Source of the DNA: Novacetimonas maltaceti
GTDB taxonomy: Bacteria; Pseudomonadota; Alphaproteobacteria; Acetobacterales; Acetobacteraceae
Reading direction: 5' to 3'
Length of the DNA stretch: 64,000 nt
Assembly (NCBI RefSeq): GCF_002906255.1
Contig: NZ_POTC01000016.1
Span: 1 to 64,000 of the forward strand
The notes beneath the pieces are model-generated. The model was not told where the DNA came from and did no database searches. It saw only the letters and a list, made by a program, of their open reading frames with translations. A program made the position numbers and the translations under genes. This document shows positions 36,462 through 45,626 of the stretch, piece by piece. The stretch's first letter is position 1. Every line of letters begins with the position of its first letter.

Positions 36462-38216
36462 TCAGGCGCGTTTTGCGACCTGCATGCCCTCCGGTTCCGC
36501 AACCAGGTAAGGGCCTTTTTCCCTGATCTGGATGGCGAGGAGTGCCGCGCTGTTGGGATGGCGCGGCCCGAGGGGAAGCAGGGCGTTGCCGGAGGTCCAG
36601 CGCATGTCTTCGCGTTCCAGCGCGTGCCAGCCGTCGAGCGCCTGTTCGCAAAGGTGGGGCGTTAGGGCATGGCAATGGGCCGCCTCGAACATCGTGACCG
36701 TGCCGATTGCCAGGCCGAGTTGGCGGCGGTCATCGACGAAGGGCCCGATCACGTCGCTGGGGCGACTGGTGCGCGAGACGATGCGCACGCTCTGCACGCC
36801 GGTCGGGATCATGAACATGACCTGGCCCTCATGCTCGCGCGCCTGCCGGATCACGGCCCCCGTATCGGTGATGAGGTGCAGGCTGGCGTCGTGCGTCAGT
36901 TCGGCAGCACTTTCTTTCCGCGCGGTGCCTGCGGCCTGTGCGCGGGCGACGATCTGATGGAACAGGGGTTCGACGAACGCGCGACTGACGCCAAGGGGGG
37001 CTGCGGCATCCTCTGTCCAGTTCCGGGTGGGGCGTCCGATGCGTACGATATTGTCGGTCTGGCGGAAGCCGCGGCGATTCCCGGTGTCGAGATAGCTTTC
37101 GGTCAGCATGCCATCCACGGTGATGATGGAATGTTCCGTGGTCTCGATATGATGGTAATCATAGGATGTGATCGACCTGTCATAAAAGATGGAGCGGCCG
37201 TTCACCAGCATGCGGACAGGGATGAACTTCCCGTCAAGGAACAGGCAGTGTTCCGCCGTGATGAGCATGTCCTTGTACGGGACGCCATCGCTGATCGCAT
37301 CCTTGAGGATACGGACCGGATACCCGGCTTCATCATCGGGAAGGTGGGAGCGGACCCTGACGGACTGGCTGCCGGTCCACACGACCTCGCGAACGGTCTG
37401 CGCATTGTTCCCGCAATCCAGCGCAAGAACCGTATCCCCGATCCTGATGTCTTCGACAGCCACGTCGCCTGTCGGTGTCCTGACCATGCTTCCGGGCAGG
37501 AAGCAGACCAGAACGCCAGTGGAGCCCGAACTGTTTGCAGAGGATGCGCTTATGTACAGGTTTCCGTCACTATCCTGTTGGTAAAGAGTGTTTTGTGACG
37601 TGGTATAGTCACCATTGACACTGATGGTGATGCCGGTATTCGTCGTGATGCTTGTATTTGTTCCATCATATGTCGCATTCGTGACATAGGACGCGCCGGG
37701 TATTTCAATGGTGGCCCCGGTGTTGCCAAACCCTGAGATGTTATTGAAAGTAAGGACATCCACGCCACTGGCCGGGGTGACAACAAGCGTCCCGCCCCCC
37801 GTCCCGAAGGTGATTCCCGTCCCTGAAAGTGCGGAGATTTCAGCAGTGCTGAGAGTACCAAGGTTGATGGTACCGCCGTTTTCTATGGTGTAGTTGGTGC
37901 CACTCAGGGCAGTAATGATATTGTCGCCTGCGATATTGATGGTTCCACCATCGGCGGTGAAGTTGGAACCCGTCAGAAGGCCAAGAACGGTTGATCCGAC
38001 GTCAACCGTAACATTGGCCCCATCTTCTGAAGTTACGGTATACGGATTGATCGCCCCGATAAGTGTGGGTGCGAAACTCAGGCTGTCTGTAATATCCCCT
38101 TTGAATGTAACGCCAGCGCCCCCCAGCGAAGCAAGCCCCAATACCCATCCGACAGGAAATATCGTGTAGCTCCCGCTGGTGGTGACAGTATTTCCATAGC
38201 CATATAAGCCGGACAT
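36462..38216 (-). CDS. Hint-domain protein with N-terminal repetitive region
   Basis: A 584-residue protein. Residues 1-235 are rich in Gly, Thr, Asn and Ser with short repeats (for example ADGGTINIAGDN and IENGGTINLGTL), as in beta-helical surface proteins. A Hint (Hedgehog/intein) domain follows. It starts at the cysteine in VCFLPGSMVRTPTGDVAVED, near residue 237, and includes DMLITAEHCLFLDGKFIPVR. A C-terminal region of about 200 residues is conserved-looking but unassigned. No signal peptide is visible, so export, if any, would be non-Sec. Hint domains can self-cleave at the cysteine. Base composition of the N-terminal part is more AT-rich than its neighbours. Confidence 0.8.
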   Translation of the reverse strand: MSGLYGYGNTVTTSGSYTIFPVGWVLGLASLGGAGVTFKGDITDSLSFAPTLIGAINPYTVTSEDGANVTVDVGSTVLGLLTGSNFTADGGTINIAGDNIITALSGTNYTIENGGTINLGTLSTAEISALSGTGITFGTGGGTLVVTPASGVDVLTFNNISGFGNTGATIEIPGASYVTNATYDGTNTSITTNTGITISVNGDYTTSQNTLYQQDSDGNLYISASSANSSGSTGVLVCFLPGSMVRTPTGDVAVEDIRIGDTVLALDCGNNAQTVREVVWTGSQSVRVRSHLPDDEAGYPVRILKDAISDGVPYKDMLITAEHCLFLDGKFIPVRMLVNGRSIFYDRSITSYDYHHIETTEHSIITVDGMLTESYLDTGNRRGFRQTDNIVRIGRPTRNWTEDAAAPLGVSRAFVEPLFHQIVARAQAAGTARKESAAELTHDASLHLITDTGAVIRQAREHEGQVMFMIPTGVQSVRIVSRTSRPSDVIGPFVDDRRQLGLAIGTVTMFEAAHCHALTPHLCEQALDGWHALEREDMRWTSGNALLPLGPRHPNSAALLAIQIREKGPYLVAEPEGMQVAKRA

Positions 38217-38252
38217 TCTGTTTTTCTTTCATGATAATAATGCGTATTTATC

Positions 38253-38600
38253 TCATATGAAGTAAAAGTAAATTTTCTGTATATGATCGTAAAATAAAAA
38301 CATTATCGGGACTCCCATGGCAGGAGATCCGGGAATATTGAATAATACATTGAAGATAAAAGGTTTTGGGCGCTGCCGTTTGGCCTGAAAACATCCACGG
38401 GGTTTGCCGAACATGGTGCCGAAGGCGATCCGGAACCTGATGCTGCCCAGCGCATTGCCCGCCCCGTGCTGGAAACTCGCGACCGCCTGCATCGGGCCGT
38501 GCCCTGCCGCCAGCATGAGTGCGATGGCCACCCCGAACAGCACCACAAGCGCGTTGAGGTGAAAGCGCGCGATCAGGACAATGGCACAGGTCAGCGACAT
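38253..38600 (-). pseudogene. Truncated GntP-family permease
   Basis: The first about 67 residues match the N-terminus of GntP/GntT-type gluconate or D-serine permeases: two hydrophobic segments and the pattern VASFQHGAGNALGS with FGTMFGKP. After position 38397 the similarity stops and the frame runs into unrelated, AT-rich sequence with a stop at 38253. Full-length members have about 450 residues, so over 80 percent is missing. The start is 43 bases downstream of the M81 gene, in the position expected for the transporter of this cluster. Confidence 0.65.
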
Positions 38601-38642
38601 ATCAGCGGCCTTTCACGGGGCATGCCGTGGGGGCGGGAGGGA

Positions 38643-40124
38643 TCAGGTCATGTCATGGGGGTTTTCCACGATGGGCCAGATCCTGCGTGTCAGCCGGGTA
38701 TATTTCGTGCGCTTCGGGTCGGAGGGGTAATGCGTGCCCGCATCGACATAGAGGATTTCGGAGGCGATCCCGACAAACCCGGCATGGAAATGGTTGGTGG
38801 ATTTTACCACCAGCACATCCTTGGCCACGGGGTCGATGCCAAGGTTGGAGAAGATGTCCGGCTCGAAACACTGGGTGCGGTTGGTGTTGAGGATGATGTC
38901 GATCCGCGTGCCCGCGATGCGCACGACCGCACTTGCGCCCAGTGGCACCTGGCTTTCGCCAAAGCTCTGCCACGCGGCGGATGTGACGTTGCGGACTTCG
39001 ACCTCCACGTCGATCGGGTCCCCGCCGCCGGGGCCTGCCTTGCCGCCGATGCGCAGGTGGAGGCACGCGCCAATGCCTGCCGCCTCGCAGAAGGAAACGG
39101 CGATCGGGTCCCAGATGGTCGCAACGCCGGCATTGTCGATGCCGGCATGGATCAGCGCCGCCAGCAGGATCGTCCCGTCACCTGCCACGCCGCCACCCGG
39201 ATTGTCCCATATGTCCGCAAGGACGACCGGCGCGGTGATGGCGGGATCGGCAATCGCCGCCTTTGCCCGTTCGATCGCCCGTTGCGGTGACAGGGTGTGC
39301 ATGCGCGTGCTGCCGCGAAAGCCGAACACCTCCATCCCCAGTTCATGGGCCAGGTGTTCGCCGCCGCGCGGGTCATTGTCGGTGACGACCACGACCTGCG
39401 TGCCAAGGTCCGCCACGTTCCCTGCAAGGAACCCATGGATGAGCGAAATGGACAGGACCCGGCCCGTGCCCTGCATGGCGCGGATCCTGTCCACGAACCC
39501 GCGCAGCGGTTGCTGGCTGGTGGGCAGGACGTCGATCATCCGGCAGTCGAACGTCGAAATCACCGGCCTGATTTCATGGCGCACCGTGCGCAGCACGATA
39601 TCGACCAGTTGTTCGGCGCGTTCCATGAAATCCGTATGCGGAAACTCCAGAAACGCATTCATGACGTCCAGATTGCGCACGCGCAGCGCGGTCAGGTGGC
39701 TGTGCGGATCGAACGTCGCCCCGATCACCACATCAGGCCCCACGCAGTCGCGGATATGCGACAGCAGGTCGCCTTCGCAATCCTCATACCCCTGCGCCAC
39801 CATGGCGCCATGCAACCCCATGACCACCGCGTCCACCGGCAGGGCGGCACGCAACTGTCCCACGATTTCGTCGCGCAGTTCTTCATAGGTCTGGCGTTTG
39901 ACCAGCCCACCGGGTTCCGCCCATGTGCAGGTACCTTCGATCAGGTCGAACTCCTGTTCCCCGCGGCGCCTGCGCAGGGCGGGGACAACGGCGGAACACA
40001 GCGTCGGGGTGGGCGGATGCTGCCCCGGCGGGGCGTAGAATGCGCCCCTGAACGCCGACAGGTCGGTGGGGACCGGGGAAAATGTGTTGGTTTCGGTGGC
40101 AAGAGAGGCGACAAACACACGCAT
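38643..40124 (-). CDS. M81-family metallopeptidase (MlrC-like)
   Basis: A protein of about 493 residues similar to microcystinase MlrC. Zinc-ligand and family motifs: LHGAMVAQGYEDCEGDLL, FDPHSHLT, FPHTDFMERA and VVLADIWDNPGGGVAGDGT. The ATG at 40124 has GGAGGAG at good spacing; an ATG six bases earlier lies too close to it. Members are found with amino-acid and peptide catabolic genes. Here it follows RidA and a D-threonine-aldolase-like gene, with an intervening 80-bp repeat. Confidence 0.9.
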   Translation of the reverse strand: MRVFVASLATETNTFSPVPTDLSAFRGAFYAPPGQHPPTPTLCSAVVPALRRRRGEQEFDLIEGTCTWAEPGGLVKRQTYEELRDEIVGQLRAALPVDAVVMGLHGAMVAQGYEDCEGDLLSHIRDCVGPDVVIGATFDPHSHLTALRVRNLDVMNAFLEFPHTDFMERAEQLVDIVLRTVRHEIRPVISTFDCRMIDVLPTSQQPLRGFVDRIRAMQGTGRVLSISLIHGFLAGNVADLGTQVVVVTDNDPRGGEHLAHELGMEVFGFRGSTRMHTLSPQRAIERAKAAIADPAITAPVVLADIWDNPGGGVAGDGTILLAALIHAGIDNAGVATIWDPIAVSFCEAAGIGACLHLRIGGKAGPGGGDPIDVEVEVRNVTSAAWQSFGESQVPLGASAVVRIAGTRIDIILNTNRTQCFEPDIFSNLGIDPVAKDVLVVKSTNHFHAGFVGIASEILYVDAGTHYPSDPKRTKYTRLTRRIWPIVENPHDMT

Positions 40125-40188
40125 GTTCATTCTCCTCCGGGCGCCATGGTTCTGGAAAGCCGTTTCAGGATAGATCACTGAGAAGAAT

Positions 40189-40268
40189 AAAAGTTTTTTG
40201 GTGAAGCTTTTTCAAAAAGCTTCGAAAGACGCCGCCTTCTTGAAAAAAGTCGACACCCGAAAACTTTT
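40189..40268 (-). repeat. 80-bp three-way-junction repeat, reverse copy
   Basis: Outer arms AAAAGTTTTTTGG and CCGAAAACTTTT (one mismatch), hairpin II (GAAGCTTTTT/AAAAAGCTTC) and a partly mismatched hairpin I (GCCGCC with GTCGAC). It separates ridA-like and M81 genes of one strand. The flanking GAAT/ATTC extends the outer palindrome. Confidence 0.85.
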
Positions 40269-40341
40269 ATTCTCCCGGGGTGGATTCTGAAAATGGTCTT
40301 CGGGTATCATGGCGCGCAGGATGGTTTTATGCAGGGGGAAC

Positions 40342-40704
40342 TCAGCCGAGCGGCCTGTAGGCGATGGCCTCGATCTCCACCATGATGTCGGCCATCAGGC
40401 CAGCCTCGATCGTGGTGCGTGCGGGCGGTTCGACCGGGAAATAGGTCGCATAGACCTTGTTGAATTCCTCGAAATCCCCGGCATCTGTCAGGATGGCGAA
40501 GGTCTTGACCACGTCGCCCATCTCGCACCCGGCGGTCTTGAGAACGGCTGCGACGTTATCGAGCACGGCGGCCGTCTGCGCCACGATCCCGCCTTCGACA
40601 ACAGTGCCGTCCACCACGGGAACCTGCCCCGAGACATAGACATAATCCCCCGCACGCACCGCCATGGACAGGGGAACGGCGGCCTTGCCATACACTTTCT
40701 TCAT
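40342..40704 (-). CDS. RidA-family enamine/imine deaminase
   Basis: A 120-residue RidA protein. Hallmarks are AGDYVYVSGQVPVV near the N-terminus and the catalytic-site arginine in PPARTTIEAG with a glutamate near the C-terminus (VEIEAIAYRP). RidA removes reactive 2-aminoacrylate-type intermediates made by PLP-dependent dehydratases. Its place next to a PLP enzyme acting on D-amino acids fits that role. The ATG at 40704 is the family start; the frame upstream runs into a repeat. Confidence 0.93.
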   Translation of the reverse strand: MKKVYGKAAVPLSMAVRAGDYVYVSGQVPVVDGTVVEGGIVAQTAAVLDNVAAVLKTAGCEMGDVVKTFAILTDAGDFEEFNKVYATYFPVEPPARTTIEAGLMADIMVEIEAIAYRPLG

Positions 40705-40751
40705 CGCGTCTTTCCGTTTTGTCTTGTCTGTAAAAAAGACTGTAAAAATTT

Positions 40752-40833
40752 CAGAATTTTTTGGTGAAGCTTTTTCCAAAAAGCTTCAAGGGAACGCAGC
40801 CTTCCTGAAAAAGGCTGAACCCCACAACATCTG
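40752..40833 (-). repeat. Degenerate 80-bp repeat, reverse copy
   Basis: The left arm CAGAATTTTTTGG and hairpin II (GAAGCTTTTTCC/AAAAAGCTTC) are kept. Hairpin I is altered to GCAGCCTTCC with AAGGCTG, and the right arm is diverged (CCCCACAACATCTG). It lies eight bases beyond the stop of the D-threonine-aldolase-like gene. Confidence 0.75.
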
Positions 40834-40841
40834 TTCCAATC

Positions 40842-41909
40842 TCAGCTCACGCCCCCACGCGCGACGACCGGCAGGCGGTCAATGACCCTGCCGTCCGACA
40901 CAAGGTAGACATGGTCGAACATGTTCGTGACCACGCAGGCATGGTTGGGAATGATGCGGACCTTTTCCCCGATGGCGGGCAGGGATGCGCCCTCGCCGGA
41001 ACGGATCGTGCCGTGTTCCTCGCTCAGGGCGGTGATGCGGCTGTCCTCGTGACCGATGATGTGACCGTACCCGTCCTGTCCCAGCAGGTCGCTCGTCAGG
41101 GTCTTGGTGCCCGCGTCGATGATCACGCGGTTTTCGGTGGGGCGGCTGATGACGGTGGCCAGCACGCTCAGTGCGCATTCCTCGATCGTCGCGGCCCCTG
41201 CGGCCACCTGGGAACGGTCCATGTAGATGTAGGTGCCGGGACGGTATTCGGTCATGTTGCGCATGTCGCCCGCCGTCCACATGTCGGGCGTGCCCCCCAC
41301 CGTGATGGCCGGAACGCCGATCCCGGCCGCGTCGAACGCCGCGCGGGCCTGGCCCAGCCATTCATCCGCCTGCGCCTGCTTCCCGGAGGCGGGATAGGTC
41401 ATCAGGCCACCGAAGCACAGGTTGGGGGCCGCGAGGATCCGTTGCGCGAGGGTCAGGGCCTCCTGCGCGGTCTGCACGCCGCAGCGGTTGCCACCGGTGT
41501 CGCATTCGACAAAGACCCGCAGCGCCGGGATGTCCGCGCCCGCCGTGACACGGTCATATCCCTCGATCACCGGCAGGTTGTCCGCCACGACCGACAGGTT
41601 GACCTGGCGTGCGAGGTTGACGAGGCGGCCGAGTTTGTGCGCGCCGATGATGTTGTAGGTCAGCAGGATATCCGACAGCCCGGCCTGCGCCATGATCTCG
41701 GCCTCGGTCAGTTTCTGGCAGGTGATGCCGACTGCCCCTGCCTCCACCTGTCTGTGGGCGAAAAAGGACAGTTTGTGCGTCTTGATATGGGGGCGCAGGC
41801 AGAAACCGTGCGCGCTGGCGTAACGCTGCGCCCTGTTGATATTGGCCTGCGCCTTGTCGAGATCGACCAGAACGGCCGGGGTGTCGAGCATATCGATGGA
41901 AATTGGCAT
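40842..41909 (-). CDS. D-threonine aldolase/D-serine dehydratase-like PLP enzyme
   Basis: An alanine-racemase-fold PLP enzyme of 355 residues. The PLP lysine is K43 in RPHIKTHK. The metal-binding pair is in IPNHACVVTNMF near residue 330. EYRPGTYIYMDRSQ is the D-TA family segment. Members split D-threonine or dehydrate D-serine; which one cannot be told. It is the first gene of the leftward D-TA, RidA, M81, GntP group, with GGGAAGA before the ATG. Confidence 0.9.
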   Translation of the reverse strand: MPISIDMLDTPAVLVDLDKAQANINRAQRYASAHGFCLRPHIKTHKLSFFAHRQVEAGAVGITCQKLTEAEIMAQAGLSDILLTYNIIGAHKLGRLVNLARQVNLSVVADNLPVIEGYDRVTAGADIPALRVFVECDTGGNRCGVQTAQEALTLAQRILAAPNLCFGGLMTYPASGKQAQADEWLGQARAAFDAAGIGVPAITVGGTPDMWTAGDMRNMTEYRPGTYIYMDRSQVAAGAATIEECALSVLATVISRPTENRVIIDAGTKTLTSDLLGQDGYGHIIGHEDSRITALSEEHGTIRSGEGASLPAIGEKVRIIPNHACVVTNMFDHVYLVSDGRVIDRLPVVARGGVS

Positions 41910-42111
41910 CGTCTTCCCGCGTTTCAGGCGGATGGGCTTGCCCCACCAACCGTTATCGATAAATAATCATCCCGAAACATAATACCGATCCGAAGTCGTG
42001 TAAAATTGTTAACCATCACGAAAAAAGTATAAAATCCTTGTCCGGTGTGATGTCAGGGCATCCGGGCACCGGTTTTATTTCTCTCGTGATGGGCTGGTTG
42101 TCGCTGGAAAT

Positions 42112-42762
42112 CTATTGGGAGATCATGATCCGGATCTGTTCCGTATTGATCTGCATCCGTTGCGACGACAGGCGTTTGATCAGGTCCATGTCTTCGAGAA
42201 CCTTGAGCGTACGACTGGTTGTTTCAAGCGCGATGCCGAGATAGTCGGCAATGTCCTTGCGATCCATCGCCAGGGTCAGGATGTGTGAGCGTCGGTCAAA
42301 GAAATCGGCCTGCTTGCTGCATTCCAGAAGGAAGCCCGCAAGCCGTTTCGTCACCAGTGGATAAGTCGCCAGCAGGACATGGCGTTCGGTCGCCCTGGTG
42401 TATTTCAGGGCATGCTGCAGGAACAGCGTCTGGATGCGCGGGCGGAATTCGATCAGCGTGCGGAGTGCGGGATACGGGATCTGGAAAAGATAAGTGTCAA
42501 TCAGCGTCACGGCGGAGGCACGGTACAGGCCGTTTTCGGCCGTGCCGAACATGTTGTCCGCCCACAGGAACGCAAAGATCTGGTTGCGGCCATCTTCACG
42601 CTGGTATTCCAACCGGACTGCGCCGGAGCGGATGATGTAGAGATAACGTGCAGGTTCGTCCTGCGCGTAGATACGGCATTTCGCGGGTTTGTGTATCTTC
42701 GAGGAAATGGCGTTCAATGCCTCACGTTCCTGCGCATCAAGTCTGAAATCACCGAACATCAT
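42112..42762 (-). CDS. Crp/Fnr-family regulator
   Basis: A 216-residue regulator with a cyclic-nucleotide-binding-like sensor domain (YLYIIRSGAVRLEYQREDGR) and a C-terminal helix-turn-helix (MDRKDIADYLGIALETTSRT). The cysteine set needed for an FNR iron-sulfur cluster is absent, so it is not an oxygen sensor of that type; it resembles FixK or another small-effector type. It lies 200 bases upstream of the D-TA gene on the same strand. Its recognition helix (E-T-x-S-R) suits FNR-like boxes. Confidence 0.88.
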   Translation of the reverse strand: MMFGDFRLDAQEREALNAISSKIHKPAKCRIYAQDEPARYLYIIRSGAVRLEYQREDGRNQIFAFLWADNMFGTAENGLYRASAVTLIDTYLFQIPYPALRTLIEFRPRIQTLFLQHALKYTRATERHVLLATYPLVTKRLAGFLLECSKQADFFDRRSHILTLAMDRKDIADYLGIALETTSRTLKVLEDMDLIKRLSSQRMQINTEQIRIMISQ

Positions 42763-43320
42763 GAATGCCTGTTTCGTTATAAATCATGCTATATATTCGT
42801 ATTTTCGGACTATATGGCCTGTGCGACCCGTGCATCGCCCCCCGGCGTGCTGACCCTGTTCCCGGCCTGCGGCACGTGGGGCGATATTGCATATGTGCCT
42901 GCCCGGGCAGGTGTTTTTGTCTTCCTGCCCAGGGAAGGTGCGATACCGCGCGCGGTCATGACCGGACGGGCAGCGTGCGTGCGTGTTTCCCCGTGGCATC
43001 CCGTCATCAGCAGCAGGATGCCGATGACCAGCAGCAGGGGGGAGGGCCTTTCCGCCGGGGGGCAGGGCGTGGGGGATGGGTGTTGCGTGCCCCCGTGGGT
43101 CAGTCGCATGACCGTGGGGCAGGCGGCAGGCCTGCCGTCGCGCTGGGACGCGGGTTTTTCAGGGCACGTGGGTCGCATGGATCCGGATGGTCCTCATCAA
43201 ATCATGGCTCCTGGTGAGGGGACAGCCTGTGATGACCGGATATATACGAAACGGTATCGTATCTCAATATGTCATATGAGGTATTCGCCTGGAACAGATG
43301 GGTTCCGGCAAGGGGGCCTG
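42763..43320. other. Gene-free stretch between Crp/Fnr and TetR regulators
   Basis: About 560 bases with no convincing gene. Several frames are open because of high GC, including a minus-strand one with a short hydrophobic segment LLLVIGILLLMTGC, but none has a good start or a known relative. The part near 43240-43280 is AT-richer. It may contain a lost gene. Confidence 0.35.
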
Positions 43321-43974
43321 TCAGGGCGTGGTGCGGATCCCGCACATGAAAATCTGCCATGCGCGGTCAAAGAAATGGTCGCGTGCCAGCGGGTCATGCA
43401 GGCTGTTCTGGCGCAGCATGGTGTTCTGCAGCGGCCATCCCAGCACCAGGCTCATCAGGGCCCGTGTCGTTTCCTCGTGATCGGTGGCGCTGATCTGTCC
43501 CGCATCCTCCGCCGCGCGGAGCAGGCGGCCGATGCTCGCCATGAAGGGGGCTGCGATGTCCTTCATGATCTCCTCGACGGCGCTGGGAATGCGGTGCCCG
43601 TCGGCAATGACGATACGGTAGGTCTCCAGCGTTTCCGGCCGCAGCATGAAGTCGAGGAAAAAACGGGCGATTCCACGCATCGCCTCCAGCGGGTTTTTCG
43701 GCGTCGCCTCCATGGCGGTGGTTTCTTCAAGCAGGAGCCGCCCGCGTGCGGCAAGCACGGCCCTGAACAGGTCTTCCTTGGAGGCGTAGCGCCGGTACAG
43801 GCTCGCCTTGCTGCATCGTGCGACACGGGCGATCTGTTCAAGGGAGGTCGCCGCAAATCCCTGTTCTATGAAAAGTGCCGTTGCGACCTCAAGGACATGC
43901 CGATCAAGCTGTGCCGATCCTTCCGGTGTCGGGCGTCCACCCGTATGTGGCGGCCTTGGTGGTACGTCAGCCAT
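43321..43974 (-). CDS. TetR-family regulator
   Basis: A 217-residue protein with the TetR helix-turn-helix SLEQIARVARCSKASLYRRY near residue 50 and a helical ligand domain. The N-terminus (residues 1-20) is Pro/Gly-rich. No target gene is adjacent in a clear operon; the region downstream is gene-free. Confidence 0.88.
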   Translation of the reverse strand: MADVPPRPPHTGGRPTPEGSAQLDRHVLEVATALFIEQGFAATSLEQIARVARCSKASLYRRYASKEDLFRAVLAARGRLLLEETTAMEATPKNPLEAMRGIARFFLDFMLRPETLETYRIVIADGHRIPSAVEEIMKDIAAPFMASIGRLLRAAEDAGQISATDHEETTRALMSLVLGWPLQNTMLRQNSLHDPLARDHFFDRAWQIFMCGIRTTP

Positions 43975-44080
43975 GTTTCATCCCCCAGCACTGCGCGGTT
44001 GGTCGCGTCTGCCATGGGGCATAGCACGGGATGTCCGCCATGCACCATGAAGGGCCGGCGTGCAGGATGCGCGATGCGGG

Positions 44081-44542
44081 TCAGGGGGCGGGTGGTTGCG
44101 GCGTGAGGCGGAAGGAAAGCCGCGAGACCTGGCCCGACAACTGCGCGCCGCGTGTGCGGGCATGGAAATCAATGTCGATGCCCCTGCCATTTTCCATCAC
44201 GATGCCCGCCGTGCCGCGATGGAGTGTGGCCGTGCCGCCAACGGTCCAGTACGTGCCGTTGAAATCCTGCACCCGTGCCAGGTTGCGCACGCATCCACGT
44301 CCCGACAGGGACGCACCGCCAAGGCTGAGCGCACCGCCACCGCGCACGGTGAAGCGATAGACATGCGTGCGGTCCGACAGCGTCCCGTGCCCCCACAGGT
44401 AGCCGATGCCTATGCCCACCTGCCGGGCGGACATGTCGATCACGGCGTCGGCGCGCGTGCATTGGGCCTGTGCCCGTGTCGTGACGCCAAGCAGCAGGGG
44501 GATCATCAGGGCAGACAGGTGGACGGGTCTGGGAAGGATCAT
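44081..44542 (-). CDS. Small exported protein of unknown function
   Basis: About 153 residues. The signal peptide begins at ATG 44542 and ends at AQA-Q. The mature chain is glycine- and beta-rich, with IGIGYLWGHGTLSDRTHVYR, LARVQDFNGTYWTVGGTATL and IVMENGRGIDIDF. This layout is seen in uncharacterised exported proteobacterial proteins, but the family name is not recognised. Two cysteines (AQCTR, GRGCVR) may pair. Confidence 0.6.
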   Translation of the reverse strand: MILPRPVHLSALMIPLLLGVTTRAQAQCTRADAVIDMSARQVGIGIGYLWGHGTLSDRTHVYRFTVRGGGALSLGGASLSGRGCVRNLARVQDFNGTYWTVGGTATLHRGTAGIVMENGRGIDIDFHARTRGAQLSGQVSRLSFRLTPQPPAP

Positions 44543-44753
44543 GGCGTGCGGGTCCCGGCAGGCATGGCCCGCACGGGGCGCGCGCCTGCCTGATGAAGTT
44601 CTTGGCGGGCGGGTTCCCATTATTGAACGAACCCGTATCGTTCCTTATTTGGGCGCGCAGACGATGTCAATCCAAAAGGAAATCCCCCGCGCCACGGCCT
44701 GCCGCACCGCGCCCCTACGAAACCGATGGGGGTGTTGGGTGACGCATCCTGTC

Positions 44754-44800
44754 AGGAAGCTTCAGCGGGTCACGCCTTTTTGGAAAAGGCGCCCCGGAAG
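44754..44800 (-). repeat. Possible remnant of the 80-bp repeat
   Basis: AGGAAGCTTCAGCGGGTCACGCC and a CGCCTTTTTGGAAAAGGCG hairpin recall hairpins II and I of the repeat; the outer arms are missing. It lies just beyond the stop of the nitrilase-family gene. Confidence 0.4.
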
Positions 44801-44828
44801 ATGCCCTCCCGTTTTACGGGGGCGTGGT

Positions 44829-45626
44829 TCAGTCGCGCCGCAGTTCCGGCGTGGCAAACCGTCGGTTCTGCAGGACGGGGACAATCCGGCGGGCATGGGC
44901 GATACGTTCATGCGAAATGGTGCAGAATGTCAGGGTCGGGGCTTCCCCGGCCTGCACGATGGCCACGCCAAGCGGGTCCACCACCATGCTGGAGCCGATA
45001 TTGCGGTTGCCACATTCGCTGACGGCGATCATGTAGCAGGTGTTTTCCAGTGCCCGCGCGGTGACAAGCACTTTCCAGTGCTCCTCCTTGAGCGGGCCGC
45101 GCACCCATGCGGCAGGCAGTACCAGCGCATCGGCACCATCGAGCGCCAGTCGCCGGGCAAGTTCGGGGAAACGCACGTCGTAACAGGTCATCAGCCCGAT
45201 CCGGAATCCCGCCACATCAATGATCGGCGGGATGTCCTGGCCGGGCGTGACATTGCGCGATTCCTGCACGGCAAAGGCATCATACAGGTGGAGTTTCCTG
45301 TACTGCGCGATGATCTTCCCCCGGTGGAGCACGACCAGCGTATTGTAATGGCGCCCCTGTCCGTCCGGGACATGCAGGCACCCCATGATGGTCGTGTCCA
45401 CGTCCCGGCTTTCATGCAGGAGGCGCGACATGAAGGGGCCATCAAGGGACTGCGCGGTTTTGGCGATGATGTCGGGATCGGCGATGTCATGCGCCAGGAT
45501 CCCTTCGGGCAGGACCAGCAGCCCGGCCTTCTCCGTCGCCGCCTGCCTGATCAGGCCAAGGATGTGCTCAAGGTTGGTTTCCCAGTGCGGGGAAACGGCG
45601 AACTGTCCAAGGGCGACTTTCAGCAT
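44829..45626 (-). CDS. Nitrilase-superfamily amidase (deaminated-glutathione-amidase-like)
   Basis: A carbon-nitrogen hydrolase of 265 residues. The catalytic Glu-Lys-Cys triad is visible: VLPEGIL near residue 40, YRKLHLYDAF near 110, and LMTCYDVRFPELARRLAL near 145. The YRKLHLYDAF segment is typical of the group that includes YbeM and Nit1, which repair deaminated glutathione. The ATG at 45626 is the family start. Confidence 0.88.
   Translation of the reverse strand: MLKVALGQFAVSPHWETNLEHILGLIRQAATEKAGLLVLPEGILAHDIADPDIIAKTAQSLDGPFMSRLLHESRDVDTTIMGCLHVPDGQGRHYNTLVVLHRGKIIAQYRKLHLYDAFAVQESRNVTPGQDIPPIIDVAGFRIGLMTCYDVRFPELARRLALDGADALVLPAAWVRGPLKEEHWKVLVTARALENTCYMIAVSECGNRNIGSSMVVDPLGVAIVQAGEAPTLTFCTISHERIAHARRIVPVLQNRRFATPELRRD

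Noticed and set aside
42379-44106. A 575-codon plus-strand ORF
   Set aside because: It runs antisense through the Crp/Fnr and TetR genes, which have clear domains; high GC makes long antisense frames common.
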